This document shows positions 43,519 through 50,663 of a stretch of 60,212 nucleotides of DNA, piece by piece (the first letter of the stretch is position 1; the number at the start of each line of letters is the position of its first letter). The DNA is taken from positions 33,274 to 93,485 of the forward strand of contig PLFY01000084.1 of the NCBI GenBank assembly GCA_003138365.1, in the 5' to 3' direction. Under the pieces are notes generated by a model. The model was not told the origin of the DNA. It searched no databases and saw only the letters and a list, made by a program, of their open reading frames with translations. The stretch comes from Acidobacteriaceae bacterium (GTDB lineage: Bacteria > Acidobacteriota > Terriglobia > Terriglobales > Acidobacteriaceae). The translations under genes and the position numbers were made by a program.

Positions 43519-43944
43519 TTAAATCGGCGCTCGCTCCATCGAGACAATGAACTGTATGCCCGGCACATGCGCAGTCGTCAATCGGTCGTCATTCGTGATG
43601 AAGAGATCGCAGCCGGCACTTGCAGCCGTCGCCAATTGAATGGCGTCGGGGGCCTTGATGGTTCGGTCCTGACGAACCCTGGCAAATATCTCACCAGCTG
43701 CCCGATCGAATGCAAGGACCCTCACCTGCGGCTCTCGCAGCAGTTCCCTGTATTTCGCTTCCAACGCGCGGTTACCCGTTCGAATAGGCTTCACGAGGAC
43801 CTCCCCAACCGTAAGCGTAGAGGTGAGAACCGTGTCCTTTCGAAGCGAGAGCCGTTCGAAGATGAAGTTGGCGCGATTCCCACGCGGCCCCAGGTCCTCT
43901 AGTTGGTAAATGAATAGATTTGAATCGAGAAAAACCCTGCTCAT
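43519..43944 (-). CDS. PIN-domain ribonuclease (VapC-like toxin)
   Basis: 141 residues starting MSRVFLDSNLFIYQLED. Conserved PIN acids: Asp7 (FLDSN), Glu48 (VGEVL), Asp100 (APDAIQLA) and Asp119/120 (ITNDDRL), forming a complete Mg2+ site, so it should be an active RNase. The start at 43944 is chosen because GAGGG lies 6 nt upstream and it forms an ATGA overlap with the stop codon of the upstream gene; an alternative ATG two codons earlier has its SD too close. It is the last gene of a three-gene operon. Confidence 0.88.
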   Translation of the reverse strand: MSRVFLDSNLFIYQLEDLGPRGNRANFIFERLSLRKDTVLTSTLTVGEVLVKPIRTGNRALEAKYRELLREPQVRVLAFDRAAGEIFARVRQDRTIKAPDAIQLATAASAGCDLFITNDDRLTTAHVPGIQFIVSMERAPI

Positions 43945-44543
43945 TCCCATCCCTCGCGCAACTCCCGGATGTAGTCGTCAGGGTCGATCCCAGCAGCCAT
44001 CTCCGCACCGATCCCGCGGGCCTGCAACAATCCTTCCAGGTGCCTTGGACGCTTCTCTGGCATGTTGTCGGGAGAAACGTATCCCGCGGGAAGAATAGGA
44101 TCGCTCCGCAACTCGCGAATCCTCTCGTCGGGATCAAGAGGCCAATTGCCGGCTCCTGCAAGTCCCTGTTCGTAGCGCTCCTTTGCCCACTCCAACACTG
44201 GCAGATACTTCTCCGGAACCTCATCGGCTTCGGGGAACATGTTCCCCGTCCTCCCGGGATCGACCTCATCACCTGGAAGGAGCAACCGCCGCGTGCTTCT
44301 CCCCGTGGCGAACAGCATCCGATGTTTGGCCGGGTTTGGCGCCTTGTTGGCCACGCAATGCTGGGAAGCATGAACGTTTACCCCAGAACGCATCTCGCCA
44401 GTAATATTCTCCCTTGCCGCCCGGTTCACAATTTCCTGAATTGTAAAGTCGTTTCGTCCTGTCTGCTCCTGATGAAGGAGCGCAGTTGCCAAGAAAACCT
44501 CGACGGCGCACGAAACATCAACCAAAACCGCTTGCGAAGTCAT
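43941..44543 (-). CDS. Antitoxin-like protein with N-terminal helical domain and duplicated C-terminal motif
   Basis: 200 residues, paired by ATGA overlap with the PIN gene. The N-terminal part (about 8-115) contains VEVFLATALLHQEQTGRNDFTIQEIVNRAARENITGEMRSGVNVHASQHCVANKAPNPAKHRMLFATG and looks like a winged-helix/DUF7669-type module. The C-terminal part has two copies of DPDxxIRELR (about 137-146 and 187-196), the second at the very end where antitoxins usually enter the PIN active site. Start ATG 44543 follows AGGGAG. Role as antitoxin and autoregulator is inferred from position. Confidence 0.75.
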   Translation of the reverse strand: MTSQAVLVDVSCAVEVFLATALLHQEQTGRNDFTIQEIVNRAARENITGEMRSGVNVHASQHCVANKAPNPAKHRMLFATGRSTRRLLLPGDEVDPGRTGNMFPEADEVPEKYLPVLEWAKERYEQGLAGAGNWPLDPDERIRELRSDPILPAGYVSPDNMPEKRPRHLEGLLQARGIGAEMAAGIDPDDYIRELREGWE

Positions 44544-44764
44544 AATTCTCCCTCCCATTGGTTATGCGCTTGCTGGTTGCACCTTGCATTCCCTATGTGG
44601 AAGCCAAGACAAAAATTGCAGCGATAGGCAGCCAGAGTGTCCACGGCAAAACCGATTCCCGAATCCAGGATGCGCCGAAGGCGCTTCTGCGCATGAGCGG
44701 CACGGCTGAATCTGACCTTTCTCCCGCAGGAGGAGTCCCATTTACAATAATCAACCTCGGTCAT
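44540..44764 (-). CDS. Small Cys-rich, zinc-finger-like protein heading the PIN operon
   Basis: 74 residues. MTEVDYCKWDSSCGRKVRFSRAAHAQKRLRR provides two Cys and a basic helix; the C-terminal YRCNFCLGFHIGNARC resembles the C-x2-C...H finger found in many small bacterial proteins (YRCPxCxxWHxG type). AAAGGAG lies 7 nt before ATG 44764, a much better site than any upstream start. Its stop overlaps the antitoxin-like start (ATGA, 44540-44543), so all three genes are coupled. A zinc-binding nucleic-acid or ribosome contact is plausible; no function is established. Confidence 0.75.
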   Translation of the reverse strand: MTEVDYCKWDSSCGRKVRFSRAAHAQKRLRRILDSGIGFAVDTLAAYRCNFCLGFHIGNARCNQQAHNQWEGEL

Positions 44765-44870
44765 GCAAATTCTCCTTTCGGGGCGAATGAACGCCCACAC
44801 AAGGAATATACTTGACTCCTTTTTAAAATGCAATGTTTCAAAAGTATTCTGATTTATGTTTTTAAAATAC
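44765..44870 (-). promoter_or_regulatory. AT-rich promoter and possible operator of the three-gene PIN operon
   Basis: Read leftward there is TTGCAT, 17 nt, then TATATT, a fair sigma-70 pair ending about 45 nt before the ATG at 44764. Just upstream, AGTATT (44843-44848) and AATACT (44866-44871) form an inverted repeat 17 nt apart that could be an operator. This is the most AT-rich stretch in the area. Confidence 0.5.
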
Positions 44871-46340
44871 TCAACCTCGCCGCCTGACCGCTTCCTCATA
44901 AACCCCGGCGTACTCCCGCGCCGGCCCCGCCCATCCGTAATCCCTCGCCATACCATTCAGCATCAGCTTCTTCCATCCCTTCTTATCCTTGAACGCCGCC
45001 AGCGCACGGTCGATCGCCTCCAGCAACCCCACGGCCTTCAGACCCTCAAACTTGAACCCCGTCCCCGTGCCCAGCTCCGGATTCCACTCCTCGATCGTGT
45101 CGTCCAGTCCGCCCGTCGCCCGCACCACCGGCGCCGTCCCGTACTTGAGCGAGTAAATCTGGTTCAGCCCGCAAGGCTCATACCGCGAAGGCATCAGAAA
45201 CATATCCGCCCCAGCCTCGACCTTATGCGCCAGCGCGTCGTCGTAGCGGATCTGCACCGCGACCTGCCCCGGGTGCCGGAATGCCCAATCGCGGAAGAAT
45301 CTCTCGTAGATCGGCTCGCCCGTCCCCAGGGCCACCACAACCAGGTCCCGCTCCACCAACTTATCCGCAATCTCCGCCACAAAACCGAAGCCCTTCATCG
45401 CCGCAAACCGCGAAACAATCCCGATCACCGCCGTCTTATCCGCCACCTTCTCCAACCCAAACGCATCAAGCAGGTCAGCGCGGCACTGCTGCTTGCCCGC
45501 CAAATCTTCCGGGCTGAAATGCGCCGCCAGGTTGCCGTCCGTCGCCGGGTCCCACTGCGTATAGTCCACGCCGTTCAAAATTCCGCGCAGGTCCGCCGCC
45601 CGCCCTCGCAGCACGCCGTCCAGTTTCTCTCCAAACTCCGCCGTCTGAATCTCCTCCGCATATTTCCGGCTCACCGTCGTCAGCATGTCGGCGAAGACCA
45701 GTCCGCCCTTCAGAAAATTGAAGTTGTCGAACTGCTCCAACTTATCCATCGTGAAAATCTCCCACGGAAACAGCAGTCGCTCCGTCGTGTCAGGCGGAAA
45801 CCACCCCTGATAGCCCGCGTTATGAATGGTCAGCACCACCCCGGCCCGCTTCAGCATTGGATCCAGGGAATAAACCGTCCGCAGATAAACCGGAATCAGC
45901 GCCGCCTGCCAGTCGTGGACATGAAAAACATCCGGCACGCCCAGCAGCTTGGTCGCCTCCAGCACAGCCCGGCAAAATAACCCAAACCGCTCCCAATTAT
46001 TGGGATAATCGCCGGCCTTGGTCCCGTAGAGTCCCGGCCGGTCAAAAAGCTCCGGGCAATCCACAAAGTAGTACTGAACGCCGCCCCGAGTGCCCCCGTC
46101 CACAATCCCCACAAAACGGTTGTACGACTCAAAGGGAATGGTGATCGACCGCACCGCATACGTCCATTCGCCCTTGATCTGCGTCCTGAGGTGCGCCTTC
46201 ACTCCCGCATATAGCGGCAGGTAGACCGTAACCTCGTGCCCCAGCTTCTTGAGCTCAGGCGGCAGCGCACCCACCACATCGGCCAACCCGCCGGTCTTTG
46301 CAAACGGTACGCACTCCGAAGCAGCAAAAACAATATGCAT
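44871..46340 (-). CDS. glgA: Glycogen (starch) synthase
   Basis: 489-residue GT5 enzyme that extends alpha-1,4-glucan using ADP-glucose. MHIVFAASECVPFAKTGGLADVVGALP includes the KTGGL substrate loop; HDWQAALIPVYLRT, TIHNAGYQGWF, NGVDYTQWDPATD and MPSRYEPCGLNQIYSLKYGTAPVVRATGGLDD (catalytic Glu) follow as in GlgA. Start ATG 46340 has GGGAG 9 nt upstream. It is divergent from rsmA (141 nt apart) and lies upstream of the PIN operon on the same strand. Confidence 0.95.
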   Translation of the reverse strand: MHIVFAASECVPFAKTGGLADVVGALPPELKKLGHEVTVYLPLYAGVKAHLRTQIKGEWTYAVRSITIPFESYNRFVGIVDGGTRGGVQYYFVDCPELFDRPGLYGTKAGDYPNNWERFGLFCRAVLEATKLLGVPDVFHVHDWQAALIPVYLRTVYSLDPMLKRAGVVLTIHNAGYQGWFPPDTTERLLFPWEIFTMDKLEQFDNFNFLKGGLVFADMLTTVSRKYAEEIQTAEFGEKLDGVLRGRAADLRGILNGVDYTQWDPATDGNLAAHFSPEDLAGKQQCRADLLDAFGLEKVADKTAVIGIVSRFAAMKGFGFVAEIADKLVERDLVVVALGTGEPIYERFFRDWAFRHPGQVAVQIRYDDALAHKVEAGADMFLMPSRYEPCGLNQIYSLKYGTAPVVRATGGLDDTIEEWNPELGTGTGFKFEGLKAVGLLEAIDRALAAFKDKKGWKKLMLNGMARDYGWAGPAREYAGVYEEAVRRRG

Positions 46341-46481
46341 TCGAGCAATCTCCCATTCCAGCGCAAAGAAACATACCCGCGCCAGCCAAGACATCCGGCC
46401 AAAGCGCCAGTCTACTACGCCCATGTTTGCGAACGCTCTCCCGCCGCACAACCGCCTCTTCATCTACCATCAAAGCAGTCC

Positions 46482-47294
46482 ATGCCCGCCAAACCCAAGC
46501 TCGGCCAAAACTTCCTCGACGATGCCCAGGCTGTCCAGCGCATTGCCGCCTCACTGGGCGATCTCTCCGGCCGAACTGTCATTGAAATCGGCCCCGGCGC
46601 CGGGGCCATCACCGGAGCCCTTGCCGCCCGCGCCGCTCATGTCCTGGCCATTGAGCTTGACCACGACCTCGCCGCCCATCTCCGCACCCAGTTCCCACCC
46701 GACCGAGTCACCGTCCTGTCGCAGGACGTGCTCAACTTCGACTTCGCAACCGCATCCACGGCAGCCGGCGAACGGCTCTGCGTAATCGGCAACCTGCCCT
46801 ACGGCATCACCTCGCAAATCCTCCTCAAACTCGCCGCCAGCCACGCCGCTCTCGACCGCGCCATCCTGATGGTCCAGCGCGAAGTGGCCGACCGCATCAC
46901 CGCCAGCCCAGGCTCACGCGATTACGGCCTGCTCTCCGTTACCGTGCAGATGGTCGGCCCCGCCGAAACCCTCTTCACCCTTCCGCCTTCATCCTTCTCG
47001 CCCCCTCCCGACGTCCACTCCGCCGTCTTCCGCTGGCGCTTTGCCCCGCGCTTCGCCGAACTCGGTCTCGATCAGTCCACCTTCCTTCCCTTCGTCCGCA
47101 AAGCCTTTGCCCAAAAGCGCAAGACTCTCGCCAACAACCTCCGCGCCGCCGGCTTTTCTCCGGCCGTCTCCGCCGCCGCCTTGGCACAGGCAGGGATCGA
47201 CCCCCACGCCCGCGCCGAAGCTCTCCCTATCGAAGCCCTTGCCGCTCTCTGGCACGCCGTCCAGATCCCTTCGCCTGTTGGCTTACCTGAATAG
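46482..47294 (+). CDS. rsmA: 16S rRNA (adenine1518/1519-N6)-dimethyltransferase
   Basis: 270-residue RsmA/KsgA that dimethylates two adjacent adenines in the 3' end of 16S rRNA during 30S assembly. It has the KPKLGQNFLDDAQAVQRI N-terminus, SAM motif I VIEIGPGAGAITGAL, the acidic AIELDHDLA, and catalytic motif IV IGNLPYGITSQIL. The C-terminal helical domain includes FVRKAFAQKRKTLANNLR. Start ATG 46482 gives family length; the frame extends upstream antisense to glgA but is not coding there. Confidence 0.95.
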   Translation: MPAKPKLGQNFLDDAQAVQRIAASLGDLSGRTVIEIGPGAGAITGALAARAAHVLAIELDHDLAAHLRTQFPPDRVTVLSQDVLNFDFATASTAAGERLCVIGNLPYGITSQILLKLAASHAALDRAILMVQREVADRITASPGSRDYGLLSVTVQMVGPAETLFTLPPSSFSPPPDVHSAVFRWRFAPRFAELGLDQSTFLPFVRKAFAQKRKTLANNLRAAGFSPAVSAAALAQAGIDPHARAEALPIEALAALWHAVQIPSPVGLPE

Positions 47295-47354
47295 CTGGGT
47301 GCCCCAGGAAGAACGTGTTCAGAGATTCCCTGGATCTTGTCCTGCAAATAGTTC

Positions 47355-47399
47355 GGCCGCATGGTTGCGGTTTCATATGGAAACTGCAATCATGCGGCC
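47355..47399. terminator. 20-bp hairpin between convergent rsmA and FecR genes
   Basis: Left arm 47355-47374 (starts GGCCGCATGG), loop ATATG, right arm 47380-47399. 18 of 20 positions are Watson-Crick and the two others would be G-U in RNA of the + strand. No T tract. It may terminate both genes or be a dispersed palindrome. Confidence 0.55.
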
Positions 47400-47447
47400 G
47401 ACAGCCGATTGATAGATCAAAAGCACGAAGTTCGCAGTGCGCCATTT

Positions 47448-49019
47448 CTAGCGATGCGATCCACCGCCACCGCCGCCATGAGAAGCTCCGCCGCCACCGC
47501 CAGAGAATCCACCCCCACTCGAAGAATGGCCAGCCGGCGATCCTCCACCGGAAGCCGCTGGTCTCGCTGTCGACGCCCGTGAGCCGCTGCCGCTGCCAAC
47601 CGATGTCCTTGCCGGCGTTCTTGCCCCCGGCGAATTGACCGAAGAACCTTGCCGGATGCCGCCGAAACTCGGCTCCGTCGCCGTTGTCGTCCTCGCTCCC
47701 GCGGAGGTTCCTCCCGCCCGGTTCACGAAGCCCGAGGCCGAGCGCTCATACTGCGGCCGTGGCGACAGCGGACGAAACGCCTGCACCGTATGCCCGGCAA
47801 TCACAACTGTTCCCGACCTGTTCCTCGCAGGCATACCGCTGCTCCCGTTAGAGGGCCGCCGGTTCACAGCTACGATCGGATTCGCCTCAACCAGCCCCCT
47901 TCGCCCGATGGGACGAATGGGCCGCGGGTGGGGACGAACCGGGGGAAGATATCCGGCATAGCCAAACCCGATATTCGGGCCATGATAACCGCCGCCCCAC
48001 CAGGGCGCGCAGCCCCCCAGCCCAGGCGCCCAACCCCACCCAAAGCTGGCGTAGTAGTTCCAGTTTCCACATTGGTAAGGCAGGTAACCCCACGAATAAC
48101 CCGACACCCACGAGTAGCCGAACCGCGGCGTCCACATCCAGTCCCCGCTCCCGTACGGATCCCATCCCGATCCGCTTGCCGCATAGGGCGACCAGATATT
48201 CCCCTGCCCCGGTACGTCATACCAGTTGCCGTTCGCGTCCAGGTCATTCCACGCAGGGTTGCTGCTGTCGGCAAATCCCTTCGTCGCCCCTGTTTTGGAC
48301 GACGCTTCGGACGTCAGCATCTGGTCGCGGTCGGAGTTCCACGTGTCCCATGAGTCCGGTTCGATCGATTCATTCAGCTCATACTTGGTTGCATCCGCGC
48401 CATTCAGCGCCAGACTCTCGCCCCCGTGCAGGTCCACCGCCAGCCCGCTGCCCCGCTCCAGATGCGCATTGCCTGAGAAGACGGCAAGCTCCCCCGGTGG
48501 GTTATCCAGGTTGATCCGGAACACGCTGAATCCGCCAGCCGTCACCACGCTGTCGCCAAATCGTATGCGAATCGATCCGCCTTGCCCTGGTTGTCCTGCT
48601 TGTCCAGCGCCCTGCACCTCAAAGTAGCCGAGCCCGGTTTCAAGCACAATCTCCGCATCGCCAACTCCGCCCTGCCCGCGCAACACCGTCAGCGTCAGTG
48701 AACTGTTCGGCGAAAGCCGCGCCACGCTCCCGTCTTCCAACTGAATCTCCGCCCGGCCGTTGTCTGCGGTCGCCACACGGGTTTCCTCAAACAGCGGCAT
48801 ATTTGCCACCGCCTGATCGGCAAGCACCTGGTTGCCCTGCGAGACTTGCACCTGCCCTTCCACGCTGCTCAGCCGCGCCGCGCTCACCGCCTGCGCCGCA
48901 TCGTCAGCCCACGCGGCGGGCAACACGAACACAGTTGCCACGGCAAGCGCCGCCAGCCCCAGAACTCCTGCGCCCAACCTACTCCCTGCCAGCCCCGTGC
49001 GATTCCCGCTCCGCTTCAT
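47448..49019 (-). CDS. Exported FecR-domain/DUF6600 protein with Gly-His-rich tail
   Basis: 523 residues. Signal segment LGAGVLGLAALAVATVFVLPAAWA; FecR-like domain (SSVEGQVQVSQGNQVLADQAVANMPLFEETRVATADNGRAEIQLEDGSVARL). Then an aromatic DUF6600-type region (WYDVPGQGNIWSPYAASGSGWDPYGSGDWMWTPRFGYSWVSGYSWGYLPY), basic Arg-Pro segment, and a C-terminus of Gly, Ser and His repeats. FecR domains here probably bind carbohydrate or envelope ligands; there is no sigma factor next to it. Start ATG 49019 follows GGAAGG by 9 nt; ATG 49037 is an alternative. Confidence 0.85.
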   Translation of the reverse strand: MKRSGNRTGLAGSRLGAGVLGLAALAVATVFVLPAAWADDAAQAVSAARLSSVEGQVQVSQGNQVLADQAVANMPLFEETRVATADNGRAEIQLEDGSVARLSPNSSLTLTVLRGQGGVGDAEIVLETGLGYFEVQGAGQAGQPGQGGSIRIRFGDSVVTAGGFSVFRINLDNPPGELAVFSGNAHLERGSGLAVDLHGGESLALNGADATKYELNESIEPDSWDTWNSDRDQMLTSEASSKTGATKGFADSSNPAWNDLDANGNWYDVPGQGNIWSPYAASGSGWDPYGSGDWMWTPRFGYSWVSGYSWGYLPYQCGNWNYYASFGWGWAPGLGGCAPWWGGGYHGPNIGFGYAGYLPPVRPHPRPIRPIGRRGLVEANPIVAVNRRPSNGSSGMPARNRSGTVVIAGHTVQAFRPLSPRPQYERSASGFVNRAGGTSAGARTTTATEPSFGGIRQGSSVNSPGARTPARTSVGSGSGSRASTARPAASGGGSPAGHSSSGGGFSGGGGGASHGGGGGGSHR

Positions 49020-49219
49020 GGCGTTTCGCCTTCCCATTGCCCGCCCGAGTTTGAACGCTATCCACCCTACCCGGCCGGCCAACACTACTTTGGACACCCT
49101 CCCGCCCGTAAAAGTCGCGCTAAAAACCCCACCGGCAAAAGGTTTTTTCCCACTCTGTTCCCGCTTCATCGCGTTCTGATCGTTCCGTTGCGCTCGAGCC
49201 CCAACAATGCGCCAACCGC

Positions 49220-49253
49220 CTGATCTCTGACCCCTGACCCCTGACCCCTGTTC
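49220..49253. repeat. CTGACCC heptamer array near a stop codon
   Basis: Units CTGATCT, CTGACCC three times, CTGTTC. The array ends 4 nt before the stop codon at 49258. Confidence 0.9.
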
Positions 49254-49257
49254 TTTT

Positions 49258-49980
49258 TCACTTCCCTGCCTTCGCCAGCAGCACCCTGGCCCGTCTCCGT
49301 ACCCGCGCCATCACTTCAGGATCATTCGCCAACCGGTCCAGAATCCCCCGAATCGTACTCATCTCCTGCACGCGCCCATCCTTCGAGGCCTCCAACAGGA
49401 ACTCCATCTCACTGTCCAGACCCAGCCGGTCATGCTGCAACAGCATCTCCAGCCGCGCGCCCTCCAGGATCGTTCCCGCCACCGACACCAGCGAGTCCCC
49501 CAGCGCCTGAATCTCCTTGTCCTTCGAGTAATTGAACGCGCAGCTTCCCACGCCCTCAGGCCCGCTGTAACTCAGCTTTTTCCACCCCTGGAATGCCACC
49601 TTCAGGTGGCTCTCGCAATCCGAGTTGAACAAATTGTGTTGTCGCACCGTCTGAAAGACGCGCTCCGCATATTCCGCGCTCACCCTCACATCTCGATCCA
49701 CATCGGGCGCTTCGATCCGCGCGCTATTCTCCAGCGCACTCCCCTGAGTTCCAACGGCCATCACGCGGCTCCGGTCAGAACGGAAATGCCCGCTCCCATC
49801 CGGGTGCAGCGTCAGCGTCCAGTGCGACGGCGAAAGCCCCGGATTCGAGTAATCCACTTCGAGTTGCGGCGCTGCGGCGTTCCCATCCTCGCCCCGCCCC
49901 GGCAACGACCCCGCGGCCAAAGCCAACAGAGCAGTAGCCGCACATGCAACAGAAAGCCACGCCCGCCGCCCGCTCTTCAT
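49258..49980 (-). CDS. Exported protein of unknown function, coupled to ruvC
   Basis: 240 residues. Signal peptide AWLSVACAATALLALAAGSLPGRG, then a beta-rich part (LEVDYSNPGLSPSHWTLTLHPDGSGHFRSDRSR) with two Cys (SDCESHLK and GSCAFNYSKD) that could form a disulfide, and a helical C-terminus ending DPEVMARVRRRARVLLAKAGK. No domain recognised. Its ATG overlaps the ruvC stop codon (ATGA, 49977-49980), so it is in the ruvC operon, though export makes a joint function unlikely. Confidence 0.78.
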   Translation of the reverse strand: MKSGRRAWLSVACAATALLALAAGSLPGRGEDGNAAAPQLEVDYSNPGLSPSHWTLTLHPDGSGHFRSDRSRVMAVGTQGSALENSARIEAPDVDRDVRVSAEYAERVFQTVRQHNLFNSDCESHLKVAFQGWKKLSYSGPEGVGSCAFNYSKDKEIQALGDSLVSVAGTILEGARLEMLLQHDRLGLDSEMEFLLEASKDGRVQEMSTIRGILDRLANDPEVMARVRRRARVLLAKAGK

Positions 49981-50486
49981 CGTCCTGCCCCTTGCAGCGC
50001 AAGCGTCTGCGCCGTATGAATGTGGCAAATCGCAATCGCCAGCGCATCCGCCGCATCCGCCGGCTCCGGCACTTCGGCCAGTTCCAGCAGCCTCGCCACC
50101 ATAAACTGCACCTGTTCCTTCTTCGCCAGCCCGTACCCCACCACGCTCGACTTGATCGTCAACGGCGCATACTCGGCCACAGGCAGCCCCTGCGTAGCCG
50201 CCGCCAGCAGCGCCACTCCCCTCACTTGCCCCAGCTTCAGCGCCGACTTGGCGTTCACTGAGTAGAAAACCTCCTCGATCGCCACCGCGTCCGGCTTCCA
50301 CCGCTCCATCTCCGCGCCCAGCTCCTGAAACACCTGCAATAGCCGCTCCGCCGTACTCAGCTTCTTCTTCAGCCGGATCGCCCCCATCGCCTTGCACACC
50401 AGCCGGGGCGCCCGTCCGGTGTCGTCCGATTCCACGACTCCAAACCCCGTAATCTCAGTCCCGCAGTCGATTCCAAACACTCGCAT
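49977..50486 (-). CDS. ruvC: Holliday junction resolvase
   Basis: 169-residue RuvC endonuclease that cuts Holliday junctions with RuvAB. Catalytic acids are in MRVFGIDCGTEITGFGVVE (Asp7), AVAIEEVFYSVNAKSALKLGQVRG (Glu) and PADAADALAIAICHIH (Asp pair). The start MRVFGIDCG at 50486 matches the family; the frame continues 24 codons upstream without support. No ruvA or ruvB in the window. Confidence 0.94.
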   Translation of the reverse strand: MRVFGIDCGTEITGFGVVESDDTGRAPRLVCKAMGAIRLKKKLSTAERLLQVFQELGAEMERWKPDAVAIEEVFYSVNAKSALKLGQVRGVALLAAATQGLPVAEYAPLTIKSSVVGYGLAKKEQVQFMVARLLELAEVPEPADAADALAIAICHIHTAQTLALQGAGR

Positions 50487-50634
50487 CGGGTCCAAGTTTA
50501 CCGCACCCCCAGCCCCACGCACCGCCAAAACAACGCCGGCCCGCGCGCTTTCATTCACACTCTGTTGTCAAAACATGAACTGCCGTTCAGAAAAACACAT
50601 CGAGGGGCTGAGCATGGCCGCAGGGACCTGAGGC

Positions 50635-50640
50635 TATAAT
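50635..50640 (+). promoter_or_regulatory. Possible -10 box before the TldD-like gene
   Basis: A perfect TATAAT 23 nt before the ATG at 50664, without a convincing -35 at 16-18 nt. Transcription from it would give a leader of only about 15-20 nt. Confidence 0.35.
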
Positions 50641-50663
50641 GGCGACGGGGTTGATAGCCGCCA

